Below are positions 14,491 to 21,568 of a DNA stretch of 21,568 bases, one piece after another. The stretch spans positions 1 through 21,568 of the forward strand of contig NZ_CAJJWO010000084.1 in assembly GCF_905196875.1 (NCBI RefSeq), read 5' to 3'. The notes under the pieces are model-generated. The model saw only the letters and a program-made list of their open reading frames with translations. It was not told where the DNA came from and made no database searches. A program made the position numbers and the translations under genes. This stretch comes from an uncultured Parabacteroides sp. (GTDB lineage Bacteria > Bacteroidota > Bacteroidia > Bacteroidales > Tannerellaceae). Every line of letters starts with the position of its first letter. Within the stretch, counting starts at the first letter, position 1.

Positions 14491-16830
14491 ATGAAAGAAC
14501 AGAACCCTTATACGGACAGTTTCAAGCTGGTGGATGAATTCAATCTCCGGACAATTCTGGATGTCCTGTTAACGAAATGGTATTGGTTTGCCTTATCTGT
14601 TTTTTTATGTGTGGGAGGTGCTTATGTTTATATAAAGACTGTTCCGGTGGTCTATAAACGGAGAGCGATCGTACAGCTAAAAAACAAAGTGAAAACAGAA
14701 GAGGCTTTCAATGAAAAACAGATGTTTGCCAATAGTGAAATGAATATGAGTATTGATGGAGAAGCACTGGTTTTCAAGTCACGTTTACTGATGGGAGATG
14801 TGATCCGACAGTTGGGATTGGAAATCGGATATGCTGTAGACGATGGGTTGAAAATGAGAGAGATGTATACGGATATGCCGATACGGATTGATTTTCCGGA
14901 TTCAACCTTTAGCAAACCGGTTCTTTTCTCGATTATACCGCAGTCGGACAGTTGTTACAAAATAAAAGGATTGGATGATGATCCGGATGGCGTAATGGAA
15001 TATAATTTCGGTGCGGAAGTTATCACTCCGATCGGAAAGATAGTTGTGAGCCGAACTTCTTTTTTTAATACAGAATGGCTGAATGTCCCGGTGCTTATTA
15101 CCTGTCATGAACATAAATCGCTCGTTTCCTCCCTGTTAAGTAAACTGGAAGTGGAACGTTCCATTAAAGAGGCTAATTTATTGACATTGACTTATCAGGA
15201 CACAGAGTCGGCAAGGGCAGACGATATACTGAATACGTTGGTGCGCGCATATGTGGATGAGTCGATGAAGGATAAAAATCAGATTATACAAAGCACGGCA
15301 CTCTTTATTGATGAACGATTGCAGTTGATTAATGAGGAACTGGGAAATGTAGAGAGTGACATTGAGGATTATCGGAAGCAAAACAAATTGGCAAACTTTG
15401 GTATAGAAGCAAAAGTCGCTTTGGAAAACCGAAGCCGGTATGATAGGGATGTGATCAACCTGACCGGACAAAAAGATCTGATCGAACTTGTTCAGCAGTA
15501 TTTACATGATCCGCTAAAAAATGAATCTCTTCTACCTGCTAATACCGGTATACTGAGCGAAGGACAAGAAGTATTATTCAGCAGATACAACACATCTATA
15601 CTGGAACGGGAGAAGTTACGAGAAAACGCTGGAGATGAGAGCCCAGCAGTCAAGTCGTTGACAAATGAAATAGTTTCCCTGCGCCGGGTGATCAGCCTGA
15701 GTCTGAAAAATGCTAAAGGAGAAATCGATATGAAACTGGATTATGCCGAACGGATGAGGTTACTGGAAATCGGCAGGATCAGCAATATACCGACACAACA
15801 GCGATATGTACTTTCGGTAGAGCGTCAGCAGAAAATTAAAGAAGATCTATTCCTCTATTTGCTAAATAAACGTGAGGAGAATGCGTTGTCGTCTGCTACA
15901 GCCGAGAGTAATCTTCATATAGTTGACCCGGCTTACGGAGTCGGTACGGCAGGAGCTAGCTCTTTGGTTATTTTATTCGGAGCGTTACTTGCCGGATTGT
16001 TTATTCCTGGATTGTGTTTCTATCTGGGCCCGATGCTGGATGTAACGGTGCGGGGACGAAAAGATATTGAAGATAACCTGAGCATTCCTTTCCTGGGAGA
16101 GATACCGCATAACCGGAAGAAAAAAGAAATGGTGGTCGGTAAGCAGCATAGGGATGAAGTATCGGAAGCATTTAGTATTGTGCGGACTAATATTGATTTT
16201 ATGGTGGATAAACAAAAAAAATCACAAGTCTTGATGTTGACATCTTCCAATCCGGCTGCAGGAAAGTCGTTTATATCGAATAATCTAGCGGCCTCTCTGG
16301 TGTTGGCGGGTAAACGGACTATTTTGCTGGAAATGGATCTCCGCAAGGGGTCGAAGAAGGATGATGATGGCCATATATTACCAGGGCTAACTCACTATTT
16401 GTCTGGCAAGATAACTGATCTTAGTCAATTGATATATCCTTATAAGGGATTTGAAGAACTGGATGTCATTACTTCCGGGCCTATTCCGCCCAATCCTTCC
16501 GAATTGTTGTTGGGACAGCGGTTGGATGAGTTGGTCGAGCAATTAAAGGAGCGTTATGAATATGTCGTTATCGATGCGGTTCCTTACGGTATGGTGGCGG
16601 ATGCTCCGATTATCAGTCGTGTTGTCGATCTGTGTATTTATGTAATACGCGAAGGTTTGATGGATAGACGGCGGTTACCGGATGTTGAGAGCTTGTATAC
16701 CGAAGGTAAGTTGCCACATCTCTCTGTGTTGCTGAATGATGCACGGAATAAACATGCCGGCTATGGCTATGGTTACGGATATTATGGCTATGGTTATGGA
16801 GGAAGTTATTATGGATCCCCTAACTCTTAA
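14491..16830 (+). CDS. Wzc-like chain-length regulator and tyrosine autokinase
   Basis: This is a 779-residue inner-membrane protein controlling capsule chain length and export. An N-terminal Wzz domain opens with a membrane helix (about 30-52, WYWFALSVFLCVGGAYVYI). A long periplasmic coiled coil spans about 240-450. A second membrane helix (LVILFGALLAGLFIPGLCFY, about 490) leads into the cytoplasmic BY-kinase domain: Walker A SSNPAAGKSF (about 586-596), Walker A' LLEMDLRKG and Walker B YVVIDAVP. The tail ends in a Tyr/Gly-rich stretch of about 20 residues whose tyrosines are the expected autophosphorylation sites. Kinase and Wzz parts are in one chain, as in Gram-negative Wzc. It follows the OPX gene in the normal order and is intact. 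The matching phosphatase is not in the window. Confidence 0.93.
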   Translation: MKEQNPYTDSFKLVDEFNLRTILDVLLTKWYWFALSVFLCVGGAYVYIKTVPVVYKRRAIVQLKNKVKTEEAFNEKQMFANSEMNMSIDGEALVFKSRLLMGDVIRQLGLEIGYAVDDGLKMREMYTDMPIRIDFPDSTFSKPVLFSIIPQSDSCYKIKGLDDDPDGVMEYNFGAEVITPIGKIVVSRTSFFNTEWLNVPVLITCHEHKSLVSSLLSKLEVERSIKEANLLTLTYQDTESARADDILNTLVRAYVDESMKDKNQIIQSTALFIDERLQLINEELGNVESDIEDYRKQNKLANFGIEAKVALENRSRYDRDVINLTGQKDLIELVQQYLHDPLKNESLLPANTGILSEGQEVLFSRYNTSILEREKLRENAGDESPAVKSLTNEIVSLRRVISLSLKNAKGEIDMKLDYAERMRLLEIGRISNIPTQQRYVLSVERQQKIKEDLFLYLLNKREENALSSATAESNLHIVDPAYGVGTAGASSLVILFGALLAGLFIPGLCFYLGPMLDVTVRGRKDIEDNLSIPFLGEIPHNRKKKEMVVGKQHRDEVSEAFSIVRTNIDFMVDKQKKSQVLMLTSSNPAAGKSFISNNLAASLVLAGKRTILLEMDLRKGSKKDDDGHILPGLTHYLSGKITDLSQLIYPYKGFEELDVITSGPIPPNPSELLLGQRLDELVEQLKERYEYVVIDAVPYGMVADAPIISRVVDLCIYVIREGLMDRRRLPDVESLYTEGKLPHLSVLLNDARNKHAGYGYGYGYYGYGYGGSYYGSPNS

Positions 16831-16835
16831 TCTAC

Positions 16836-17984
16836 ATGCAAAAAAGAGTCGTCATAATCAATAAATACGGCGCACTTCATCCTTCGGCTACCGGACGTCC
16901 GGTTCGTAAACTGGCTGATTATTTATGGGAAAATGAGGTCGATGTGATCGTTCTTTCCATTCATGCCCCTTACAAGGGACAGATTTCGCAACAATGTGAG
17001 AAATTACCTTACCGGACGATCGAATTACCCGATTTTTATAGCGGTACAAATAAATGGCTTCGTTTGTTAGGCAATCTTGTAGATGGTTTTCGATTGATGG
17101 CTTACTCTATGTTGCTACCGCATCATCAGCTAAAGATTGTATTGACTGATCCTTCTTTGATTAATATCTGGGCGATCTTATTCCGTCCATTTACTCAAAG
17201 TAAACTGGTCTTTTGGACGATGGATTTATATCCGGAGGCATTCGTTTCAGCGGGATTAGTTTCTTGTAATAATCCCGCATACCGGATACTTTCTTCTTTT
17301 GTTTATGATCATATTCCTGATTTCCTGATCACTTTGGGTGAACAACAATACCGTTATCTATGCCGGCAATATAAGCAGTCTTTTATTCCTCATATCGTAT
17401 TGCCTTGCGGAATATGTCCGAAAGAGGAAGCGGATGAGCCACTTTGGCGGAAAGCTAACCGGGATAAAATTATTTTCTGTTATGCAGGAAATATCGGAGA
17501 AGCCCATAATGATGTGTTTCTTTTGGAACTGATCAGACAACTGGATCCTGAAAAACATTTGATATTACTTCGTTTATATGGAGCAAAAGCACAACAAGTG
17601 CTGAAGGAAGCAAGTGTTTTTGAGTCGGTAATCCAACTTGAATATATCGCTCTGACAGATATGCAATATATAGACATCTGTGTGGCTTCTCTATTGCCTG
17701 CATGGAATCATGTTTGTGTACCGTCGAAAGTTGTCAGTGCAATATGTTGCGGACTGCCTGTTTTATATAATGCGAATGATAAATCGGAAGGAGCTTGTAT
17801 GTTTTCCGGAGCAATTTGGTTGATATCGGATTCAGACGCTATGATAGATTATATATCGCGCTTTTTAAAGGAACTGACAAAGGATACCATTCTGCAGAAG
17901 AAAGAGAATGCCAAATGCTATGCTCATGAATTAGCAATATTGGAAAAGACTAATCTGTCTAATTTATTGCATATAATCAAATAA
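16836..17984 (+). CDS. GT4-like glycosyltransferase
   Basis: This is a 382-residue GT-B glycosyltransferase starting 5 nt after the kinase stop. The N-terminal domain shows INKYGALHPSATGRPVRKLA (a Gly-rich acceptor loop), VLSIHAPYKG and KLVFWTMDLYPEAF, the last being typical of a branch of capsular GT4 enzymes. The C-terminal half has KIIFCYAGNIGEAHND at the donor-domain start, LRLYGAKAQQVL, and the conserved SLLPAWNHVCVPSKVVSAICCGLPVL for nucleotide-sugar binding. A perfect 14-bp palindrome (16890-16903) lies in codons 19-23. It would act on the cytoplasmic face in capsule-unit assembly. The sugar is unknown. Confidence 0.82.
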   Translation: MQKRVVIINKYGALHPSATGRPVRKLADYLWENEVDVIVLSIHAPYKGQISQQCEKLPYRTIELPDFYSGTNKWLRLLGNLVDGFRLMAYSMLLPHHQLKIVLTDPSLINIWAILFRPFTQSKLVFWTMDLYPEAFVSAGLVSCNNPAYRILSSFVYDHIPDFLITLGEQQYRYLCRQYKQSFIPHIVLPCGICPKEEADEPLWRKANRDKIIFCYAGNIGEAHNDVFLLELIRQLDPEKHLILLRLYGAKAQQVLKEASVFESVIQLEYIALTDMQYIDICVASLLPAWNHVCVPSKVVSAICCGLPVLYNANDKSEGACMFSGAIWLISDSDAMIDYISRFLKELTKDTILQKKENAKCYAHELAILEKTNLSNLLHIIK

Positions 17985-18013
17985 AAAATATTTTATAAAA
18001 CACATATTTTATT

Positions 18014-18823
18014 ATGGTCAATAAAATACCTCTGCTAATGACCGCTTCTGTCAGTACCAGGAATATGAAGGGAGCTTGTTTCTCAGATGCAGAACGAGAA
18101 AAAATGTATTTGGAAACAATTCTTTTTTACAAACAGAAATTGTTAGAAAAGAAGAAAGATAACTATAAAATCGTATTTGTTGAAAATTCCGGATGGGATT
18201 TGCAACGGTTTAGTATACAGGTTCAGGAATTTGTCGGTTTGTCTATTGAATTTATTTCTTTAGATCCTGCTTTTTTTGATATAAGCAAAGGGAAAGGATA
18301 TAATGAATTGTTATTGATAAATGAAGCCATAAAGAAGTCTGAGTTTATACGGAAAGCTAAAGCTTTTGTAAAAGTGACAGGTCGATATCCTATTTATAAT
18401 ATTCGATATTTTATAGATGTTTCCAGTGATTTGATAAGGAGAAATAATGTCGATTTATATATTGATATTAAAGATCATAAGTTATATGATTTTTTACGGT
18501 TACATATGTGTGGACATGCGGCTGACGTAAGATTATTTGCAACTACAGTTCCTTTTTATCAGGAAAATATTTCTGATAAATATGTACAGTTGAACGATTA
18601 TGGAGGCATTATGCTAGAGGGGATAATGTATAATCTGGTGAAGTCTTTGCGAAATAAATATCATATTGTTTGTCGTTTTAGAAGAGAACCTCACTTTGGT
18701 GGAATTGAAGGATCGAATGTGAAGGCGGTAACATTTACAAAGAATCAAGATTCTTTTATCGGAAAAGTAAAACGTTTAACAGGTAATTTTATAAGATGGT
18801 TTATTCCCTTCTTCTGGTTCTGA
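18014..18823 (+). CDS. Capsule-locus protein of unassigned function, possibly a GT-A-like glycosyltransferase
   Basis: This 269-residue protein has no signal peptide. I do not recognise a named family. Visible pieces are PLLMTASVSTRNMKGACFSD near the start, FVENSGWDL, SLDPAFFDISKGKGYNE, FVKVTGRYPIYNI in the middle, DLYIDIKDHKLYD and a basic, aromatic C-terminal tail (WFIPFFWF) that could touch the membrane. The sequence VKVTGRY recurs, to my memory, in glycosyltransferase-like proteins of O-antigen and capsule loci, which suggests a nucleotide-sugar fold. The D-x-D pair (DID) might bind metal. The gene is very A+T-rich and contains two hairpins (18555-18580 and 18739-18756). It lies 29 nt after the GT4 gene and 28 nt before the acetyltransferase gene. 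A sugar-transfer role is inference. Confidence 0.6.
   Translation: MVNKIPLLMTASVSTRNMKGACFSDAEREKMYLETILFYKQKLLEKKKDNYKIVFVENSGWDLQRFSIQVQEFVGLSIEFISLDPAFFDISKGKGYNELLLINEAIKKSEFIRKAKAFVKVTGRYPIYNIRYFIDVSSDLIRRNNVDLYIDIKDHKLYDFLRLHMCGHAADVRLFATTVPFYQENISDKYVQLNDYGGIMLEGIMYNLVKSLRNKYHIVCRFRREPHFGGIEGSNVKAVTFTKNQDSFIGKVKRLTGNFIRWFIPFFWF
18555..18580. repeat. 11-bp hairpin inside the unassigned capsule gene
   Basis: Positions 18555-18565 pair with 18570-18580 (8 perfect outer pairs, one G-T, 2 more pairs) around a 4-nt loop. A second smaller palindrome (18739-18746 with 18749-18756, 2-nt loop) lies in the same gene. This is weaker evidence than for the 13-19-bp stems elsewhere. Confidence 0.6.
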
Positions 18824-18851
18824 AAAAAATAATCTTATCCGTATTATAGTT

Positions 18852-19448
18852 ATGTCAAATAAAAGAGAAGAATTATTAGTCGATTTATCGCTGTATAAAA
18901 ATAAGTTGGATTTAAAAAATAAGATTGGCCGTTTTAGCTGGAATATAGTATATAGAATAGCCTTCCGCCCTTTTAGTCTGACATTGTTTAATCCCTGGAG
19001 ATTGTTCTTGCTCCGTCTTTGGGGAGCAAAACTAGATCCAAAAGCACATATCTATTCTTCGGTAAGAATATGGGCTCCCTGGAATTTAGAGATGGGGGCT
19101 TACTCCTGCCTGGCACCTTATGTAGACTGTTATAATACCGCTTTAGTTAAAATCGGAGAACATTCTACCATATCTCAAAAAAGTTATTTATGTGCTTCGT
19201 CCCATGATATAACGGATCGGTTTCATTCATTGATAACGGCACCTATTGTCATTGAAGATCAGGTTTGGATAGCAACAGAGGCTTTTGTCGGAATGGGAAC
19301 AAGAATTAAACAGGGGGCCATAGTTGGAGCCCGGGCTTGTGTCTTTAAAGATGTCGATCCGTGGACCGTAGTAGGAGGTAATCCTGCCAAAATAATAAAA
19401 AAAAGAGTTATAAGAAATACCAATTTGTCATCCTTGATTACTAAATAA
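18852..19448 (+). CDS. WcaF-like capsule O-acetyltransferase
   Basis: This is a 198-residue acetyl-CoA-dependent enzyme of the putative colanic-acid acetyltransferase (WcaF) type. The N-terminal helices end in RPFSLTLFNPWRLFLLRLWGAKL (taken in parts), followed by hexapeptide turns of a left-handed beta-helix. Family marks are SVRIWAPWNLEMG, SCLAPYVDCYN and SYLCASSHDITD with the likely catalytic His118. The C-terminal turns read VWIATEAFVGMGTRI, GARACVFKDVDPWTVVGGNPAKI. It would acetylate a sugar of the repeat unit. Its stop overlaps the next start by 1 nt (TAATG), so translation is probably coupled. A palindrome AGCCCGGGCT lies at 19328-19337. Confidence 0.88.
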   Translation: MSNKREELLVDLSLYKNKLDLKNKIGRFSWNIVYRIAFRPFSLTLFNPWRLFLLRLWGAKLDPKAHIYSSVRIWAPWNLEMGAYSCLAPYVDCYNTALVKIGEHSTISQKSYLCASSHDITDRFHSLITAPIVIEDQVWIATEAFVGMGTRIKQGAIVGARACVFKDVDPWTVVGGNPAKIIKKRVIRNTNLSSLITK

Positions 19449-20356
19449 TGAAAGAGCTGGATATCTCTGTTATCATCCTTACTTATAATGAGGAAATACA
19501 TATTTGTCGTTGTATAGAAAATATATATCCTTTAGTAAGGAATATTTTTATAATAGATAGTTATTCTACGGACCGAACACTTTTAATTGCAAGCAAATAT
19601 GAAAAAGTGACGATTCTGCAAAATAAATGGGAAAATAACTATGCTAAACAATTTAATTGGGCCTTGGAACATGCTCCTATCCGAACAAAATGGGTGCTTC
19701 GTCTGGATGCGGATGAATATTTGCTGCCTGCATTGATCAGGGAATTATCAGAGCGAGTGTCATTCTTACCAGAGAATATATCCGGTATTGTTTTTAAAAG
19801 GCGACATTATTTCCTGGGCAAATGGATGAAACGGGGAATCTATCCTGTTTATTTACTTCGTATGTTTCGTTATGGTAAAGCGATTTGTGAACAACGGCTG
19901 ATGGATGAACATATTCAGTTGCTGGAGGGTACTGCAATCAATTTTGAAGAGGATTTTGTCGATCATAATCTAAATAATCTATCCTGGTTCTGTAATAAAC
20001 ATGTGGGGTATGCTGTTCGTGAGGCGGCTGATTTGTTGGATATCGAACTGGATATATATGGAACATCGCTATCAGATGATCAGAAAATTTTAACCGCTCA
20101 GGCTATGGATAAGAGACGAAAAAAACATCGTTATGCGCGTATGCCTCTTTTCTGGCGTGCGTTTGTTTATTTCTGTTATCGTTACTTTCTTAAAGCGGGT
20201 TTCCTGGAAGGTAAAGAAGGCTTTTTATGGCATTTCCTGCAAGGGTGGTGGTACAGGACCTTGGTCGATGCTAAAGTTTTTGAAATAAAGCATTGTTTCT
20301 TTACAGACAGGGAGAAAATCAAAAATTATTTGAGTGATGTTTATAATTGCAGGTAA
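19448..20356 (+). CDS. Family-2 (GT-A) glycosyltransferase
   Basis: This is a 302-residue inverting glycosyltransferase of the WcaE/WaaE-like branch. It has the GT2 start ISVIILTYNEEIHICRCI, FIIDSYSTDRT for the nucleotide site, and the metal-binding LDADEY (Asp87, Asp89). Conserved later parts are FKRRHYFLGKWMKRG and DEHIQL, where a catalytic base is expected, followed by a helical, aromatic C-terminal end (WRAFVYFCYRYFLKAGFLEG) likely to sit at the membrane. The last residues, TDREKIKNYLSDVYNCR, reappear in broken form at 21411-21472. Its start is coupled to the acetyltransferase stop. The sugar is unknown. Confidence 0.88.
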   Translation: MKELDISVIILTYNEEIHICRCIENIYPLVRNIFIIDSYSTDRTLLIASKYEKVTILQNKWENNYAKQFNWALEHAPIRTKWVLRLDADEYLLPALIRELSERVSFLPENISGIVFKRRHYFLGKWMKRGIYPVYLLRMFRYGKAICEQRLMDEHIQLLEGTAINFEEDFVDHNLNNLSWFCNKHVGYAVREAADLLDIELDIYGTSLSDDQKILTAQAMDKRRKKHRYARMPLFWRAFVYFCYRYFLKAGFLEGKEGFLWHFLQGWWYRTLVDAKVFEIKHCFFTDREKIKNYLSDVYNCR

Positions 20357-20453
20357 ATGTGATTTAAGTAATAATAAATTAGATAACAAATGGATATGAA
20401 AGTTTCAATTATTGTACCGGTATATAATGTTGCCCCTTACCTTGAGGCTTGTT
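20335..20453 (+). repeat. Direct repeat, first copy
   Basis: This copy spans the last codons of the upstream transferase gene, the 33-nt spacer and the first 21 codons of the downstream transferase gene. It matches 21451-21568 with three differences (one C/T, one missing T in the spacer, one G/A). Weaker likeness continues about 35 bp to the left. The second copy runs off the window, so the repeat may be longer. Confidence 0.9.
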
Positions 20454-21397
20454 TATTATCTTGTATTAATCAGACATTTCGTGATATAGAAATCGTTGTT
20501 GTTGATGACGGATCTACAGATGAGTCTCCCGGTATCATCAAAAGGTATGCAGAAAAAGATGATCGTATTAAAGTCATTACAAAAGAAAATCAAGGATTGA
20601 TTTATGCTCGTAAATCAGGGTTGGAGGCGGCTTGTGGTGAATATGTCTTTCATCTGGATGGAGATGATTATCTGGAAGTGAATGCGATAGAAGTGCTTTA
20701 TCGTGAAATTATAAAAAGTGGATCTGATTATGCTGAGTGTGGATATTATTTTGTTAGTGAGGATGATAGTCGTATCTGTAAACAAAAGATTAAGGGGAAT
20801 AGTCTGTTGAATGGATTATCTGGAGAGGATTTATTATTTTATGCGCTTCATCATAACAGATGGTCTATTTGGGGTAAATTGATGCAGAAATCTTTGTTTG
20901 ATGGGATTGTTTACTTTCCGGTTTCTTTGGGAGAAGATTTATTTTTACTTATGCAAATCTGCTTAAAAGTAAGGAAATCGATAGTTGTTGATATTTTTTT
21001 GTATAATTATGTTTCGCGACCAGGATCGATAACAAATCAGAAGGAAGTATACAGGAAACGTAGGCTTGATATGATAAAGTCTATATTTTTTCTTTTAGAT
21101 AGATATGCTTATAGTCAGTCAGTTAGAGAGGAAGTCTATTTGATGTTTTATTATTATTTTCTGAATGGCATTTATCGTAAGGAGATAGAGGTTAAAACAA
21201 TTTTGTATGATTATTATTGGAGTAAGGAAGAACAAAGGGCCCTTTTATGGAGGAGAAGAAAAGATTTTTATTTAATTACAGGTGTATCTTTTCTATGTCC
21301 TTTTGTAGGTCGCTTGATACTAAAGATATATTTGCCTGTAATTTTTTTATGGCGTAAGTTTTTGGGTCATTGGAATAAAAGGTTTAAAAGAAGTTGA
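20390..21397 (+). CDS. Family-2 (GT-A) glycosyltransferase, flanked by direct repeats
   Basis: This is a 335-residue GT2 enzyme. The GT-A core has VSIIVPVYNVAPYLEACL, VVVDDGSTDES (Asp39-Asp40), ENQGLIYARKSGL and the metal-binding LDGDDYLE (Asp90, Asp92, Asp93). WSIWGKLM and SLGEDLFLL follow, the latter holding the likely catalytic acidic pair. The C-terminal third is basic, aromatic and helical, as is usual for capsule GT2 enzymes that work at the inner membrane. ATG 20390 is chosen; ATG 20396 is an in-frame alternative. The first 21 codons are repeated almost exactly at 21505. The gene is therefore bounded by about 118 bp of direct repeat and could be lost or multiplied by homologous recombination. 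Confidence 0.9.
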   Translation: MDMKVSIIVPVYNVAPYLEACLLSCINQTFRDIEIVVVDDGSTDESPGIIKRYAEKDDRIKVITKENQGLIYARKSGLEAACGEYVFHLDGDDYLEVNAIEVLYREIIKSGSDYAECGYYFVSEDDSRICKQKIKGNSLLNGLSGEDLLFYALHHNRWSIWGKLMQKSLFDGIVYFPVSLGEDLFLLMQICLKVRKSIVVDIFLYNYVSRPGSITNQKEVYRKRRLDMIKSIFFLLDRYAYSQSVREEVYLMFYYYFLNGIYRKEIEVKTILYDYYWSKEEQRALLWRRRKDFYLITGVSFLCPFVGRLILKIYLPVIFLWRKFLGHWNKRFKRS

Positions 21398-21398
21398 G

Positions 21399-21472
21399 TC
21401 TGCTGCGTTGTATTATCGTACAGATCGGGAAAAAATCAAAAAATATTGTGTGATGCTTATAATTGCAGGTAA
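21399..21472 (+). pseudogene. Frameshifted 3' remnant of a family-2 glycosyltransferase gene
   Basis: Read from 21399 the frame gives SAALYYRTDREKIKKY. With one T restored at about 21447 it continues CDAYNCR and stops at 21470-21472. This matches the C-terminal end of the transferase encoded at 19448-20356 (FFTDREKIKNYLSDVYNCR). Only about 20 residues remain, with no start, so it is a leftover of duplication or recombination and not a working gene. It is followed by a copy of the same spacer and by the start of another transferase gene. Confidence 0.8.
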
Positions 21473-21568
21473 ATGTGATTAAGTAATAATAAATTAGATA
21501 ACAAATGGATATAAAAGTTTCAATTATTGTACCGGTATATAATGTTGCCCCTTACCTTGAGGCTTGTT
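21451..21568 (+). repeat. Direct repeat, second copy, cut by the window edge
   Basis: This is the second copy of 20335-20453 with three differences. It covers the end of the transferase remnant, the spacer and the start of the next transferase gene. It continues to the last base of the window, so its true right end is not visible. Confidence 0.9.
21505..21568 (+). CDS. Family-2 glycosyltransferase, 5' part only
   Basis: The first 21 codons of a gene are present, starting at ATG 21505. The protein start (MDIKVSIIVPVYNVAPYLEA) equals that of the transferase at 20390 except for Met3 to Ile. It is the GT2 nucleotide-binding strand and loop. The rest lies outside the window, so whether it is a full paralogue, a hybrid or another fragment cannot be judged. 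Its upstream sequence is the same spacer as for the first copy, so its translation signals are probably equal. Confidence 0.75.
   Translation, partial: MDIKVSIIVPVYNVAPYLEAC

Noticed and set aside
16756..16815. Short tandem repeat at the end of the kinase gene
   Set aside because: The repeated GGCTATGGTTATGG-like units encode the Tyr/Gly tail normal for BY-kinases. The protein explains them.
1..21568. CRISPR array, tRNA or rRNA genes
   Set aside because: No regularly spaced repeats, no cloverleaf-like sequence with a TTCGA-type loop in the right setting, and no rRNA-like stretch was seen by eye.

Overview
The window looks like Bacteroidales DNA, most likely Parabacteroides or a close relative. 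The grounds are the Bacteroides-type split of capsule genes (a lipoprotein Wza-like exporter followed by a large tyrosine autokinase with a Tyr/Gly tail), an IHF/HU gene inside the capsule operon, weak or absent Shine-Dalgarno sites, and a composite intergenic repeat at 253-680 of a kind I recall from Bacteroides/Parabacteroides genomes. The genus is inference. All supported genes lie on the plus strand, mostly with short gaps or small overlaps, so the window reads as one long capsular polysaccharide locus that runs off the right edge.

Layout. Positions 1-781 hold no supported gene. They contain a possible promoter pointing left and the 428-bp imperfect inverted repeat with a hairpin at each end. 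An OmpA-like lipoprotein with TPR-like repeats (782-1945) comes next. It is followed 8 nt later by a sialic-acid block: NeuB synthase, NeuC hydrolysing epimerase, a hexapeptide-repeat acetyltransferase, NeuA CMP-sialate synthetase, and a sialyltransferase-like enzyme carrying the EDG, HP and ST motifs (1954-6594). A 19-bp hairpin straddles the stop codon of the last of these.

From 6784 to 13698 lies an unusual block. DNA-replication-type genes (a winged-helix protein overlapping a full DnaB-like helicase, a short CHC2/Toprim primase, and an HU/IHF-like protein) alternate with glycan genes (an FkbM methyltransferase, a sulfotransferase and a group-1 glycosyltransferase). The FkbM and sulfotransferase genes are visibly more A+T-rich than the helicase and primase on either side.

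The last part (13705 to the end) is conventional export and assembly: OPX lipoprotein, Wzc-like chain-length autokinase, a GT4-like transferase, an unassigned capsule protein, a WcaF-like acetyltransferase and two family-2 glycosyltransferases. At the right edge about 118 bp is duplicated. The duplicate contains the broken 3' end of one transferase gene and the start of another copy of the next.

Together the genes suggest an acidic, sialylated capsule, possibly O-acetylated and sulfated or methylated. The initiating sugar-phosphate transferase, Wzx flippase, Wzy polymerase and UpxY-type antiterminator are not seen here and presumably lie outside. Strong hairpins recur inside several of the A+T-rich cargo genes and are the least explained structural feature.
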